In this document: in pieces, positions 1 through 6,363 of the stretch
Numbering within the stretch: position 1 is the first letter of the stretch
Layout: every line of letters begins with the position of its first letter
NCBI GenBank assembly: GCA_937982605.1
Contig: CALJLC010000375.1
Coordinates: forward strand, 1 to 12,380
Reading direction: 5' to 3'
Length of the DNA: 12,380 bases
DNA from: an uncultured Gemmatimonadales bacterium
Lineage (GTDB): Bacteria > Gemmatimonadota > Gemmatimonadetes > Longimicrobiales > Gaopeijiaceae
The notes under the pieces: model-generated
Told to the model about the DNA's origin: nothing
Database searches by the model: none
What the model saw: only the letters and a program-made list of their open reading frames with translations
Made by a program: the position numbers and the translations under genes

Positions 1-488
1 TCCCGCCAGAAGCGGCGTCCGTTGGGGTGCGCCGCGATCCGCAGCCCCGCGTCGTCGATCGAGCGATGGAAGGGCAGGCCGTGCAGCCGGTCGACGCTGT
101 CGGGCTCCGAGACGTGGACCGTATCGACGTCGAGGAGCGTGGCGTGCCCGGTGAGCGTGGTGAGCTCTTCGGCCAGGATGACGAGCACGCCGCGCCGGTA
201 TTCGTACCGGGTCGGCTCCTCGGTGTTGTGGTCGGTGACGACGATGAAGTCGAGGCCGTGGGCGAGGGCGGCGTCGACGAGGTCGTCCACCGTGCCCCCG
301 CCGTCGGAGCGCAGCGTGTGCATGTGGAAGGCCCCGACGAGCCCGGCTCCGGCGGCGGACGCTGCGCCGTCGACCGAGACGTTCGGGAGCAGCGCGGAGG
401 CGGCACCCGCCACGACCACCCACCCCACGAGCACGATCGCCGCGTTGCGCAGGCGACGGCGGAACCGGGGGGACGGGGTCGGGGTCAA
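1..488 (-). CDS. PHP-domain metallohydrolase, membrane-anchored (CehA/McbA-like), N-terminal part, cut by window edge
   Basis: Reading leftward from 488, the frame stays open to the edge for 162 codons. Residues 8-14 are basic (RFRRRLR) and are followed by one hydrophobic segment (about 16-34), a signal anchor or uncleaved signal. The PHP fold then begins: HMHT with H55 and H57, SDG at 61-63, TDHN at 85-88, a Glu pair at 107-108, GH at 114-115 and AHPN at 153-156. These are the metal-ligand positions of PHP/CehA-type phosphoesterase-like hydrolases, so an exported or periplasm-facing metal-dependent hydrolase is likely; the substrate is unknown. I chose TTG at 488-486 because AAAAGGA lies 10 bases upstream. 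GTG at 545-543 in the same frame is an alternative that adds 19 residues. The ATG that overlaps the Shine-Dalgarno is in another frame and stops after four codons. The gene is divergent from the peroxiredoxin. Family confidence is high; the start is uncertain. Confidence 0.85.
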   Translation of the reverse strand, partial: MTPTPSPRFRRRLRNAAIVLVGWVVVAGAASALLPNVSVDGAASAAGAGLVGAFHMHTLRSDGGGTVDDLVDAALAHGLDFIVVTDHNTEEPTRYEYRRGVLVILAEELTTLTGHATLLDVDTVHVSEPDSVDRLHGLPFHRSIDDAGLRIAAHPNGRRFWR

Positions 489-568
489 CGGGCGCGCATC
501 CTTTTCGAGCGGAACGATCGGGCCCGACAATACGCGGCTCGGCACGCCCTCACCACGCTGCGCTTCCC

Positions 569-1048
569 ATGACCGTCCAGATCGGCGACCGCGCGCCCGA
601 CTTCGCCCTCCCCCCCGCACCGGGCCCCGAGACGGTGAGCCTCGCGTCCTTCCGCGGGGAGCAGCCCGTGGTGGTGCTCTTCTTCCCGCTCGCCTTCAGC
701 CCGCACTGCACGGACGAGGTATGCTCCGTGGCCGAGGACTGGGGGCGCTGGGAGGCGCTCGGGACGGAGGTCGTGGCGATCAGCGTCGACTCGCCGTTCG
801 TCGTCCAGAAGTTCGCGCGCGAGACCGGGGTGCCGTTTCCGATCGTATCGGACTTCAATCGCGAGGCCGCCACGGCCTACGGTGTTCTGTACGAGAACTA
901 CTGGGGCCTGAAGGGCGTGGCCAAGCGCTCCGCGTTCGTGATCGACCGCGAGGGCGTGGTCCGCTGGCGTTGGGTGAGCGAGGACGACTCGGTCCAGCCG
1001 CCCTTCGAGGAGATTCTCGGTATCGTTGGGGGTCTGCGCGCGGATTGA
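569..1048 (+). CDS. Peroxiredoxin of the AhpC/TSA superfamily, BCP/AhpE-like
   Basis: This 159-residue cytosolic thiol peroxidase would reduce hydrogen peroxide or organic hydroperoxides. The thioredoxin-like fold begins with IGDRAPDFALP near residue 5. The active-site motif is P40-x3-S44-x2-C47, so C47 is the likely peroxidatic cysteine; the usual Thr of PxxxTxxC is Ser. C52 lies five residues later, the spacing of peroxidatic and resolving cysteines in E. coli BCP, which suggests an atypical two-cysteine mechanism. The PLAF motif is more like one-Cys AhpE. The KRSAFVIDREGVVRW stretch near the C-terminus is the usual late core strand and conserved Arg region. Length is normal for the family. 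No good Shine-Dalgarno precedes the ATG, but the homology starts immediately. The gene is divergent from the PHP gene (80-base gap) and lies 65 bases before the DUF5916 gene, with which it may be co-transcribed. It has no signal peptide. Confidence 0.93.
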   Translation: MTVQIGDRAPDFALPPAPGPETVSLASFRGEQPVVVLFFPLAFSPHCTDEVCSVAEDWGRWEALGTEVVAISVDSPFVVQKFARETGVPFPIVSDFNREAATAYGVLYENYWGLKGVAKRSAFVIDREGVVRWRWVSEDDSVQPPFEEILGIVGGLRAD

Positions 1049-1113
1049 ACCCGTCAACGAAGTCGCCCCCGGGGCTGTCCGTGTGTGCGTCAGGAACACC
1101 ATCGCCCAGCCAC

Positions 1114-3408
1114 ATGATCTCGATTCCCGCTCGCCGCTCCGCGTCGGCGCTCCTGCTCGTCTCGCCCCTCGTGCTCCTCGCGGCGCCCGCCGCAACGGCC
1201 GCACAGCAGGCCAACGACACGCCGGCCGCGGGCTCCGCGCCTGTGGCGGCACCCGTGTCCCGCGCGCATCGGACCGACGCAGCGCCGGTCGTCGACGGCG
1301 TCCTGGACGAGGCCGTGTGGATGTCGGCGCCGAGCATGTCCGACTTCGTGCAGCGGGAGCCGCGCGACGGGCAGCCCGCCACGGAGCCGACCGACGTGCG
1401 CATCCTCTACGACGACCGGGCCCTGTACGTGGGCGTGTGGGCGTGGGAGGGACACGTGCAGCAGATCGTGCCCGGTGAGGCGATCCGCGACTTCGAGGTC
1501 ACCGACGCCGACGCCATCGTGATGGTCTTCGACACCTTCCGGGACGAGCAGAACGGCTTCGTCTTCGGGACGACGCCGGCGGGGATCGAGTACGACGGGC
1601 AGGTCGCCACGGGCGGCAGCGGCGGCGGGTTCTTCCTCGGCGGAGGGTCGAACAGCCAGCAGCGCTTCCAGGCCGGAGCCGGCGGGGGCTTCAACAAGAA
1701 CTGGGACGGGAGCTGGGAGGTGGCCACGTCCCAGGACGGCGAGGGCTGGTACGCGGAGTTCCGGATCCCCTTCAGCACGCTCCGCTACGCGCCGGGCGAC
1801 GCTCAGTGGGGCTTCAACCTGTCGCGTCGGGTCCGCCACCTGAACGAGGAGGCGTTCTGGGCCCGGGTCCCGCGCGAGTTCAACCTCTACCGGCTCGACT
1901 ACGCGGGTGCGATCGACATCGAGGCGCCGACCCGCCTGAGCGCCACCGTCACCCCGTACGTCCTGGGGTCGACGGCGCGCGACTACGCGGCCGGCGACGC
2001 GGCCTTCTCGGAGGATGGGGAGGTCGGGGGCGAGGCCAAGATCCAGGTGACGCAGGGGCTGACCGTGGACCTGACGGTCAATACCGACTTCGCGCAGGTC
2101 GAGGTCGACGACGCCCAGGTGAACCTGACGCGCTTCCCGCTGCTCTTCCCCGAGAAGCGGCCGTTCTTCCTCGAGAACGCCGGCTTCTTCACGGTCGGTG
2201 GGGGCGGCGCGGACCTCTTCTTCAGCCGCTCGATCGGGATCGAGGACGGATCGCCGGTGCCGATCAAGGGCGGCGGGCGCATCTCCGGGCGCGCCGCGGG
2301 GCTGAACGTCGGTGGGCTCTACCTCCAGACGGACGGGACGGTGCCGGGCGCCACGCGCAACGCGTACGGCGTGGCCCGGGTGGCCAAGGAGCTCCCGAAC
2401 CGCTCCCGCATCGGAGCGCTCTTCACGGATCGGCGCAGCAACGTCGACGGCGACGAGAACCAGACGTACGCCGTCGACGGCCGGCTCGGCATCGGGGAGC
2501 AGATCACCGTCACCTCGTACCTCGCCAAGACCGAGACGCCGGGCCTCACCTCGTCGGACGTCGCCTGGGACGTAACCGGCGAATGGACCTCCCGGTCCTT
2601 CCGGTCGAACGTCACGGTCCAGGAGATCGGGGAGAACTTCAACCCGGAGATCGGGTTCGTCCCGCGGAGCGGGCACCGCTACTACCAGCTCTTCGGGATG
2701 TACTACATCCGCCCCGGAAGCGTCTTCCGGGAGCTCCGCCCGCACGTCTCGTACTTCACGTACCGGAACCGCTCCGGCCTGGCCAACGAGGGTTTCGAGA
2801 TCTCCTCCCGGCTCCACGTGGACAACCACTGGCAGTGGGACTCGGGGATGGAGCTCCACACGGGGGCCAACTGGAACCGCGAGGGGCTGTACGAGCCGTT
2901 CGAGATCCGGGGCGTGGTCAACCAGCTCGGGCTTCCGGTGATCGTGCCGGCCGGCATCTACGACGGGTGGGAGGCGCAGCTGGTCTTCTTCACCGACCAG
3001 TCCCGGATGCTGTCCTTCAACTCGCGGGTGAACTGGGGCGCCTTCCTCTCCGGCGACAAGCGCACCACGAGCGGAGACGTGACCCTGCGCTACGGGGATC
3101 GCTCCAGCGCCACGGCGGCGGTGTCGTACAACGACGTGAGCCTCCCCGAGGGCGAGTTCACCACGCTGCTGACGAGCCTCAAGCTCGGCTACTTCTTCAC
3201 GCCCCGGATCTACATGCAGGGGCTGGTGCAGTACTCCGACCAGGTCGACACCTGGTCGACCAACCTCCGCTTCGGGTGGCTGAACACGGCGGGCACGGGC
3301 CTCTTCCTCGTCTACAACGACGTACAGGGCTTCGACACGCTGGAGGGGCCGCAGGGCCGCTCGCTCTTCATCAAGTACACGCGGCAGTTCAACGTCTTCG
3401 GCTTCTGA
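1114..3408 (+). CDS. DUF5916 outer-membrane protein with N-terminal CBM9-like domain
   Basis: This is a 764-residue exported protein. Residues 1-30 are a signal peptide (basic start, Leu/Ala core, ATAA then QQ). Residues about 55-270 form a carbohydrate-binding family 9-like domain: VDGVLDEAVW at 60-69, ILYDDRALYVGV at 97-108, NWDGSWEV at 196-203 and AEFRIPFSTLRY at 214-225. The rest is a predicted beta-barrel rich in aromatic alternating strands, with the family signature FPEKRPFFLEN at 345-355 and a terminal Phe (TRQFNVFGF) as in outer-membrane barrels. A Gly-rich insert occupies about 167-193. The role is unknown; binding or passage of a polymer or sugar at the outer membrane is inferred. 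The ATG at 1114 is chosen because the signal peptide starts there; the frame is open back to position 22 but that upstream sequence is not family-like. No strong Shine-Dalgarno is visible. The gene is complete and follows the peroxiredoxin by 65 bases. Confidence 0.93.
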   Translation: MISIPARRSASALLLVSPLVLLAAPAATAAQQANDTPAAGSAPVAAPVSRAHRTDAAPVVDGVLDEAVWMSAPSMSDFVQREPRDGQPATEPTDVRILYDDRALYVGVWAWEGHVQQIVPGEAIRDFEVTDADAIVMVFDTFRDEQNGFVFGTTPAGIEYDGQVATGGSGGGFFLGGGSNSQQRFQAGAGGGFNKNWDGSWEVATSQDGEGWYAEFRIPFSTLRYAPGDAQWGFNLSRRVRHLNEEAFWARVPREFNLYRLDYAGAIDIEAPTRLSATVTPYVLGSTARDYAAGDAAFSEDGEVGGEAKIQVTQGLTVDLTVNTDFAQVEVDDAQVNLTRFPLLFPEKRPFFLENAGFFTVGGGGADLFFSRSIGIEDGSPVPIKGGGRISGRAAGLNVGGLYLQTDGTVPGATRNAYGVARVAKELPNRSRIGALFTDRRSNVDGDENQTYAVDGRLGIGEQITVTSYLAKTETPGLTSSDVAWDVTGEWTSRSFRSNVTVQEIGENFNPEIGFVPRSGHRYYQLFGMYYIRPGSVFRELRPHVSYFTYRNRSGLANEGFEISSRLHVDNHWQWDSGMELHTGANWNREGLYEPFEIRGVVNQLGLPVIVPAGIYDGWEAQLVFFTDQSRMLSFNSRVNWGAFLSGDKRTTSGDVTLRYGDRSSATAAVSYNDVSLPEGEFTTLLTSLKLGYFFTPRIYMQGLVQYSDQVDTWSTNLRFGWLNTAGTGLFLVYNDVQGFDTLEGPQGRSLFIKYTRQFNVFGF

Positions 3409-3413
3409 GGGCG

Positions 3414-3444
3414 TTGACACCGCAGGGGCACCCGGGGGTATCGT
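3414..3444 (+). promoter_or_regulatory. Candidate sigma70-like promoter for the small His/Cys-rich gene
   Basis: A perfect TTGACA (3414-3419) is followed after 19 bases by TATCGT (3439-3444), which matches TATAAT at four of six positions. A start about seven bases downstream falls at 3451-3452, on the A of the ATG of the small gene, so the transcript would be leaderless or nearly so. No Shine-Dalgarno precedes that ATG, which fits. The 19-base spacer is longer than the optimal 17. The site starts six bases after the DUF5916 stop codon and would give the small gene and the receptor their own transcription unit. Confidence 0.45.
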
Positions 3445-3451
3445 TCCCGCC

Positions 3452-3784
3452 ATGAACCCGCTCCACCGGTCGACGAGGCGCGCCGTCGCCGCGCCGCTCA
3501 CCGCGCTGCTGCTCACGCTCAGCGTCGCGGTTCCGCTCGTCGAGCGCGCCGATCTGGGGCACACGCCGGTCGTCGAGTCCGAGCACCAGCCGGGTAGCTG
3601 CCCGACCCCACACGACCACACGGTCTGCACGCAGGTCGGCGCCAACCACGCGGCGCCCGGCTCGCACGCCGCCGAACGACCCGTCGAGGTCGTCCGCCGT
3701 GCGGCCGCGACCACCGACGCCGAAGAAGCACGCGACGCGCGCTCCTCACTCACCAGGAGCGCGCGGGCACCTCCTTCGATCTGA
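3452..3784 (+). CDS. Small exported His/Cys-rich protein upstream of the ZnuD-like receptor
   Basis: I do not recognise a named family. The 110-residue product starts with a basic segment (HRSTRR, 5-10) and a hydrophobic run at about 11-30, which reads as a signal peptide or anchor. The following 40 residues are rich in possible metal ligands: H37, H45, C50, H54, H56, C59, H66 and H72, with the compact pattern C50-x3-H54-x-H56-x2-C59. The remainder (about 75-110) is Arg/Ala-rich and low in complexity. A periplasmic metal-binding or metal-delivery role is inferred from the ligands and from the ZnuD-like receptor gene 98 bases downstream on the same strand. A promoter-like pair ends seven bases before the ATG. 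Overlapping frames exist on the other strand, but only this one combines export signal, ligand cluster and position. It is probably a real gene; the C-terminal end is the least convincing part. Confidence 0.6.
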   Translation: MNPLHRSTRRAVAAPLTALLLTLSVAVPLVERADLGHTPVVESEHQPGSCPTPHDHTVCTQVGANHAAPGSHAAERPVEVVRRAAATTDAEEARDARSSLTRSARAPPSI

Positions 3785-3837
3785 CGTTCCTTCGCTTCCG
3801 GCGCGACCGCACGTGGCGGTCCGCTATCCGAACGTCA
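3782..3837. repeat. 8-base perfect inverted repeat between the small gene and the receptor gene
   Basis: TGACGTTC at 3782-3789 and its exact reverse complement GAACGTCA at 3830-3837 flank 40 bases. The left arm includes the stop codon of the small gene. The arms could be two half-sites for a regulator of the receptor or the base of a long weak stem. An 8-base match in a spacer this size is not very unlikely by chance, so the call is tentative. Confidence 0.25.
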
Positions 3838-3869
3838 CAGGCCGGCCGCGATGCCGGTCGCCAATCGAC

Positions 3870-3875
3870 AGGAGA
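3870..3875 (+). promoter_or_regulatory. Ribosome binding site deciding the GTG start of the TonB-dependent receptor
   Basis: AGGAGA sits seven bases before the GTG at 3883. It is one of the strongest Shine-Dalgarno matches in the window. It fixes a GTG start directly before a normal signal peptide (MQLSSLLART), so there is no need to look for an ATG. Confidence 0.85.
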
Positions 3876-3882
3876 TCGATCC

Positions 3883-6180
3883 GTGCAGCTTTCTTCGCTA
3901 CTGGCCCGCACATCGGGTGCGCTCGCCCTCCTCGTGGCCGTTGCGGCCGCGATGGGACCCGCCTCGGTCGGCGCCCAGGAGGGCATCATCACCGGCGTAG
4001 TCCTCGTGGGCGAAGCCCCCGTGGGCGACGCGGATGTCGTCATTCCCGGCCTGGGCCGGCGCGTTCGCGTCGACGGCGCCGGCCGCTTCACCTTCGAGCG
4101 AATCCCTCCGGGCCGGTACGTGGTCGAGGCCCAGAGCGTCCGCTGGGGCCGCGGCCTGGAGTCCGTCGACGTCGCCGCGGGAGCGTCGGTCGACGTGACG
4201 ATCCGGGTGGAGGCCGTCTTCCATCTCGACGAGATGATCGTCTCGGCGGGGGCGGGTTCGACCCGTCGCTCGGAGGCGTATCAGCCCGCGAGCGTCATGA
4301 CCTCGCGCGACCTCGTCATCGGCGGCGAGGCGTCTCTGGGCGAGACGCTTTCGCGTGAGGCCGGCGTCTCGTCCACCTACTTCGGACCGGGATCGAGCCG
4401 CCCGGTCATCCGCGGGATCGGCGGCGATCGCGTCCGGATCCTCGAAGGTGGCATCGGCACCGGAGACGCCTCGAGCACGAGCCCGGACCACGCGGTCGCG
4501 GTCGAGGCGCGTAACGCGGAGCGGATCGAGGTGATTCGCGGGCCCGCCACGCTGCTCTATGGCAGCTCGGCCGTGGGTGGCGTCGTCAACGTGCTCGACG
4601 ACCGGATCGCTCGGGAGCCTCCCACGCAGCCGTTCTCCGGGTACGTGGAAGGCCTCGGTGGCACCGTCGCCGACGAGCGCACGGTGTCCGGCGCGGTGAG
4701 CGCCGCCTTCGGGGCCTTCGTCGTGTCGGGCTCCGGCCTCTACCGGGACTCGAAGGACTACGCCATCCCGGGATTCGCCGAGGCGTTCCCGGAGCCGGGG
4801 GAGGAGCTGGAGGAAGGAATCCTCGAGAATTCGGCGGTCTCGAGCTCGCGGGCCAACGCCGGTGTCTCGTGGGTGACGGAGCGTGCCTATCTCGGCGTGG
4901 CGTTCACCGCCCAGCGCTCCGACTACGGCGTGCCGGGTCACGCGCACGAGGAGGAGCCGGTGCCGCCGCCCCCGGGGCCGGAGGAAGAGGAGTTCGTCAC
5001 GATCGACATGGAGCAGGACCGCGTCGACTTCGAGGGAGCACTCCGCTTCGGGGCCGGGGCCGTGCGCAACCTGAAGGGTCGCTTCGGGTTCACCGACTAT
5101 CAGCACGTCGAGCTCGAAGGCGAGGAAGTCGGAACGCGCTTCTTCAACGACTACCTCGAGGGCCGGCTCGAGAGCGAGTTCAGCTTCTCGGACCGCACGC
5201 AGGGGGCGGTCGGCGCCCAGTTCTCGACGCGCGACTTCGAGGCGATCGGCGACGAGGCCTTCGTCCCGCCTTCGACGACGCGTTCGACCGCGCTCTTCGG
5301 TTATGAGGAGATCGAGCTGAGCGAGGTGCTCAGCGTCCAGGCCGGTCTACGCTGGGAGCGTCAGAACGCCGAGTCGCCGGGCGTGGCCGACCGCGTCCAG
5401 CACGGCTTCTCGGCGTCGCTCGGCGCGAACTGGGACGTGCACGAGCTCCTGAGCCTGTCGTTCTCGGGCTCGCGCTCGACCAAGCTGCCCAACGCGGAGG
5501 AGCTCTTCTCCGACGGGCCCCACGCGGCCACCCGGGCCTACGAGATCGGGGATCCGACGCTCGACGTCGAGGTCGCGGTCGGGCTCGACCTCACCGCGCA
5601 CCTCCACGCGGAGCGCTTCCGGGGTAGCGCCTCGGTCTTCACCACGGGCTTCAGCGACTACATCTACGAGGCCGCCACGGGCAGCGAGCGGGACGGCCTC
5701 ACGGAGTACCAGTACACCCAGGGCGACGCGCGATTCACGGGCGCCGAGCTGGAGGCCGAGTTCGACATCGTCGAGAGCGACCCTTCGTCCGGCGGCGCGC
5801 ATGTCACGATCGACGCCCTGGCCGACTTCGTGAACGCGAAGCTCACCGACACCGACGAGTTCCTCCCGAGGATCCCACCGATGCGCATCGGCGGCGGGCT
5901 CAGCTTCCGCCAGGGCGGATGGGTCGCCCGGGCGGGGGTCCGTCACTCGATGAAGCAGGACGACCTCGGACCCTTCGAGACGTCCACGCCCGCCTACACC
6001 CTGGTCGAGGCTTCCGTCAGCTACCGGCTCTTCACCGGCGGCCTGTTCCACGACATCTCGCTGGTGGGATCGAACCTGACGGACGAGCAGGCCCGCATGC
6101 ACACCTCGTTCCTCAAGGACATGGCGCCCCTGCCCGGGCGTGAGATCCGACTGATCTACCGGCTGAACTTCGGCGGGTGA
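3883..6180 (+). CDS. TonB-dependent outer-membrane receptor, ZnuD-like (probable zinc uptake)
   Basis: This 765-residue receptor would import a metal or metal complex across the outer membrane using TonB energy. Residues 1-31 are a signal peptide ending near GAQ. Residues about 34-112 are a carboxypeptidase-regulatory-like domain. LDEMIVSAG (115-123) is a likely TonB box. The plug (about 130-240) carries PVIRGIGGDRVRIL, TGDASSTSPDHAV (193-205) and IEVIRGPATLLYGSSAVGGVV, then a 22-strand-type barrel. Matches to the meningococcal ZnuD pattern as I remember it include the TGD-x-SPDHA plug motif, YGVPGHAH at 348-355, LPNAEELF near 534, the DYIYEA stretch near 592, and HTSFLKDMAPLPGR (740-753) near the end. 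The ZnuD His-rich loop is reduced here to one HxH followed by a Pro/Glu run (356-370). GTG start with AGGAGA seven bases upstream. It follows the small His/Cys-rich gene; zinc-responsive control is expected but no known operator was recognised. Receptor call is very secure; zinc as substrate is moderately secure. Confidence 0.95.
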   Translation: MQLSSLLARTSGALALLVAVAAAMGPASVGAQEGIITGVVLVGEAPVGDADVVIPGLGRRVRVDGAGRFTFERIPPGRYVVEAQSVRWGRGLESVDVAAGASVDVTIRVEAVFHLDEMIVSAGAGSTRRSEAYQPASVMTSRDLVIGGEASLGETLSREAGVSSTYFGPGSSRPVIRGIGGDRVRILEGGIGTGDASSTSPDHAVAVEARNAERIEVIRGPATLLYGSSAVGGVVNVLDDRIAREPPTQPFSGYVEGLGGTVADERTVSGAVSAAFGAFVVSGSGLYRDSKDYAIPGFAEAFPEPGEELEEGILENSAVSSSRANAGVSWVTERAYLGVAFTAQRSDYGVPGHAHEEEPVPPPPGPEEEEFVTIDMEQDRVDFEGALRFGAGAVRNLKGRFGFTDYQHVELEGEEVGTRFFNDYLEGRLESEFSFSDRTQGAVGAQFSTRDFEAIGDEAFVPPSTTRSTALFGYEEIELSEVLSVQAGLRWERQNAESPGVADRVQHGFSASLGANWDVHELLSLSFSGSRSTKLPNAEELFSDGPHAATRAYEIGDPTLDVEVAVGLDLTAHLHAERFRGSASVFTTGFSDYIYEAATGSERDGLTEYQYTQGDARFTGAELEAEFDIVESDPSSGGAHVTIDALADFVNAKLTDTDEFLPRIPPMRIGGGLSFRQGGWVARAGVRHSMKQDDLGPFETSTPAYTLVEASVSYRLFTGGLFHDISLVGSNLTDEQARMHTSFLKDMAPLPGREIRLIYRLNFGG

Positions 6181-6192
6181 GCGCGGGGCGGT

Positions 6193-6217
6193 GCCGGCGC
6201 CGTTGTTGCGCGCCGGC
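6193..6217. terminator. Stem-loop between convergent genes, possible terminator
   Basis: GCCGGCGC (6193-6200) pairs perfectly with GCGCCGGC (6210-6217) across a nine-base loop, starting 12 bases after the receptor stop codon. The 8-bp stem is all G-C. No T-tract follows on either strand, so it is not a classical intrinsic terminator; it may still act as a transcript-end or stability hairpin for the receptor mRNA. The rest of the 183-base convergent spacer (6181-6363) holds no gene that I can support. Confidence 0.5.
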
Positions 6218-6363
6218 CGCGCCTCCGTAGTGCCCGGGCCGCGTCGCGAGGGTCGACACCCGTCCGCCGCCTGTCGGAGCGTCGACGACCTGAACGCGGA
6301 CGGGGCCGCGATCCGCGGTCGCTCCACGGGGAACCGGTCCAACCCGGTCCGCCCTCGCGCGCT

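Noticed and set aside
22..1113. In-frame extension of the DUF5916 gene back to position 22
   Set aside because: The frame is open, but the sequence overlaps the PHP and peroxiredoxin genes and is low-complexity; a clear signal peptide begins at the ATG at 1114.
485..1252. Minus-strand frame of 255 codons over the peroxiredoxin
   Set aside because: No family features; it lies antisense to a certain gene.
1609..1695. Gly-rich stretch in the DUF5916 protein as a separate repeat element
   Set aside because: It lies in frame between conserved blocks and reads as a variable loop of the CBM9-like domain rather than an inserted element.
1806..3455. 549-codon plus-strand frame inside the DUF5916 gene
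   Set aside because: An Arg/Gly/Pro-rich shadow frame with no domain; the real frame is certain.
1090..3753. 887-codon open frame on the minus strand opposite the DUF5916 gene
   Set aside because: The translation is Arg/Val/Glu/Asp-rich with no recognisable domain, and the plus strand carries a full family match with signal peptide. Very high GC with codon-position bias keeps antisense frames open.
4936..4995. Glu/Pro run in the receptor as a frameshift or sequencing error
   Set aside because: The frame is intact on both sides, with family motifs before and after, so it is a genuine low-complexity loop.
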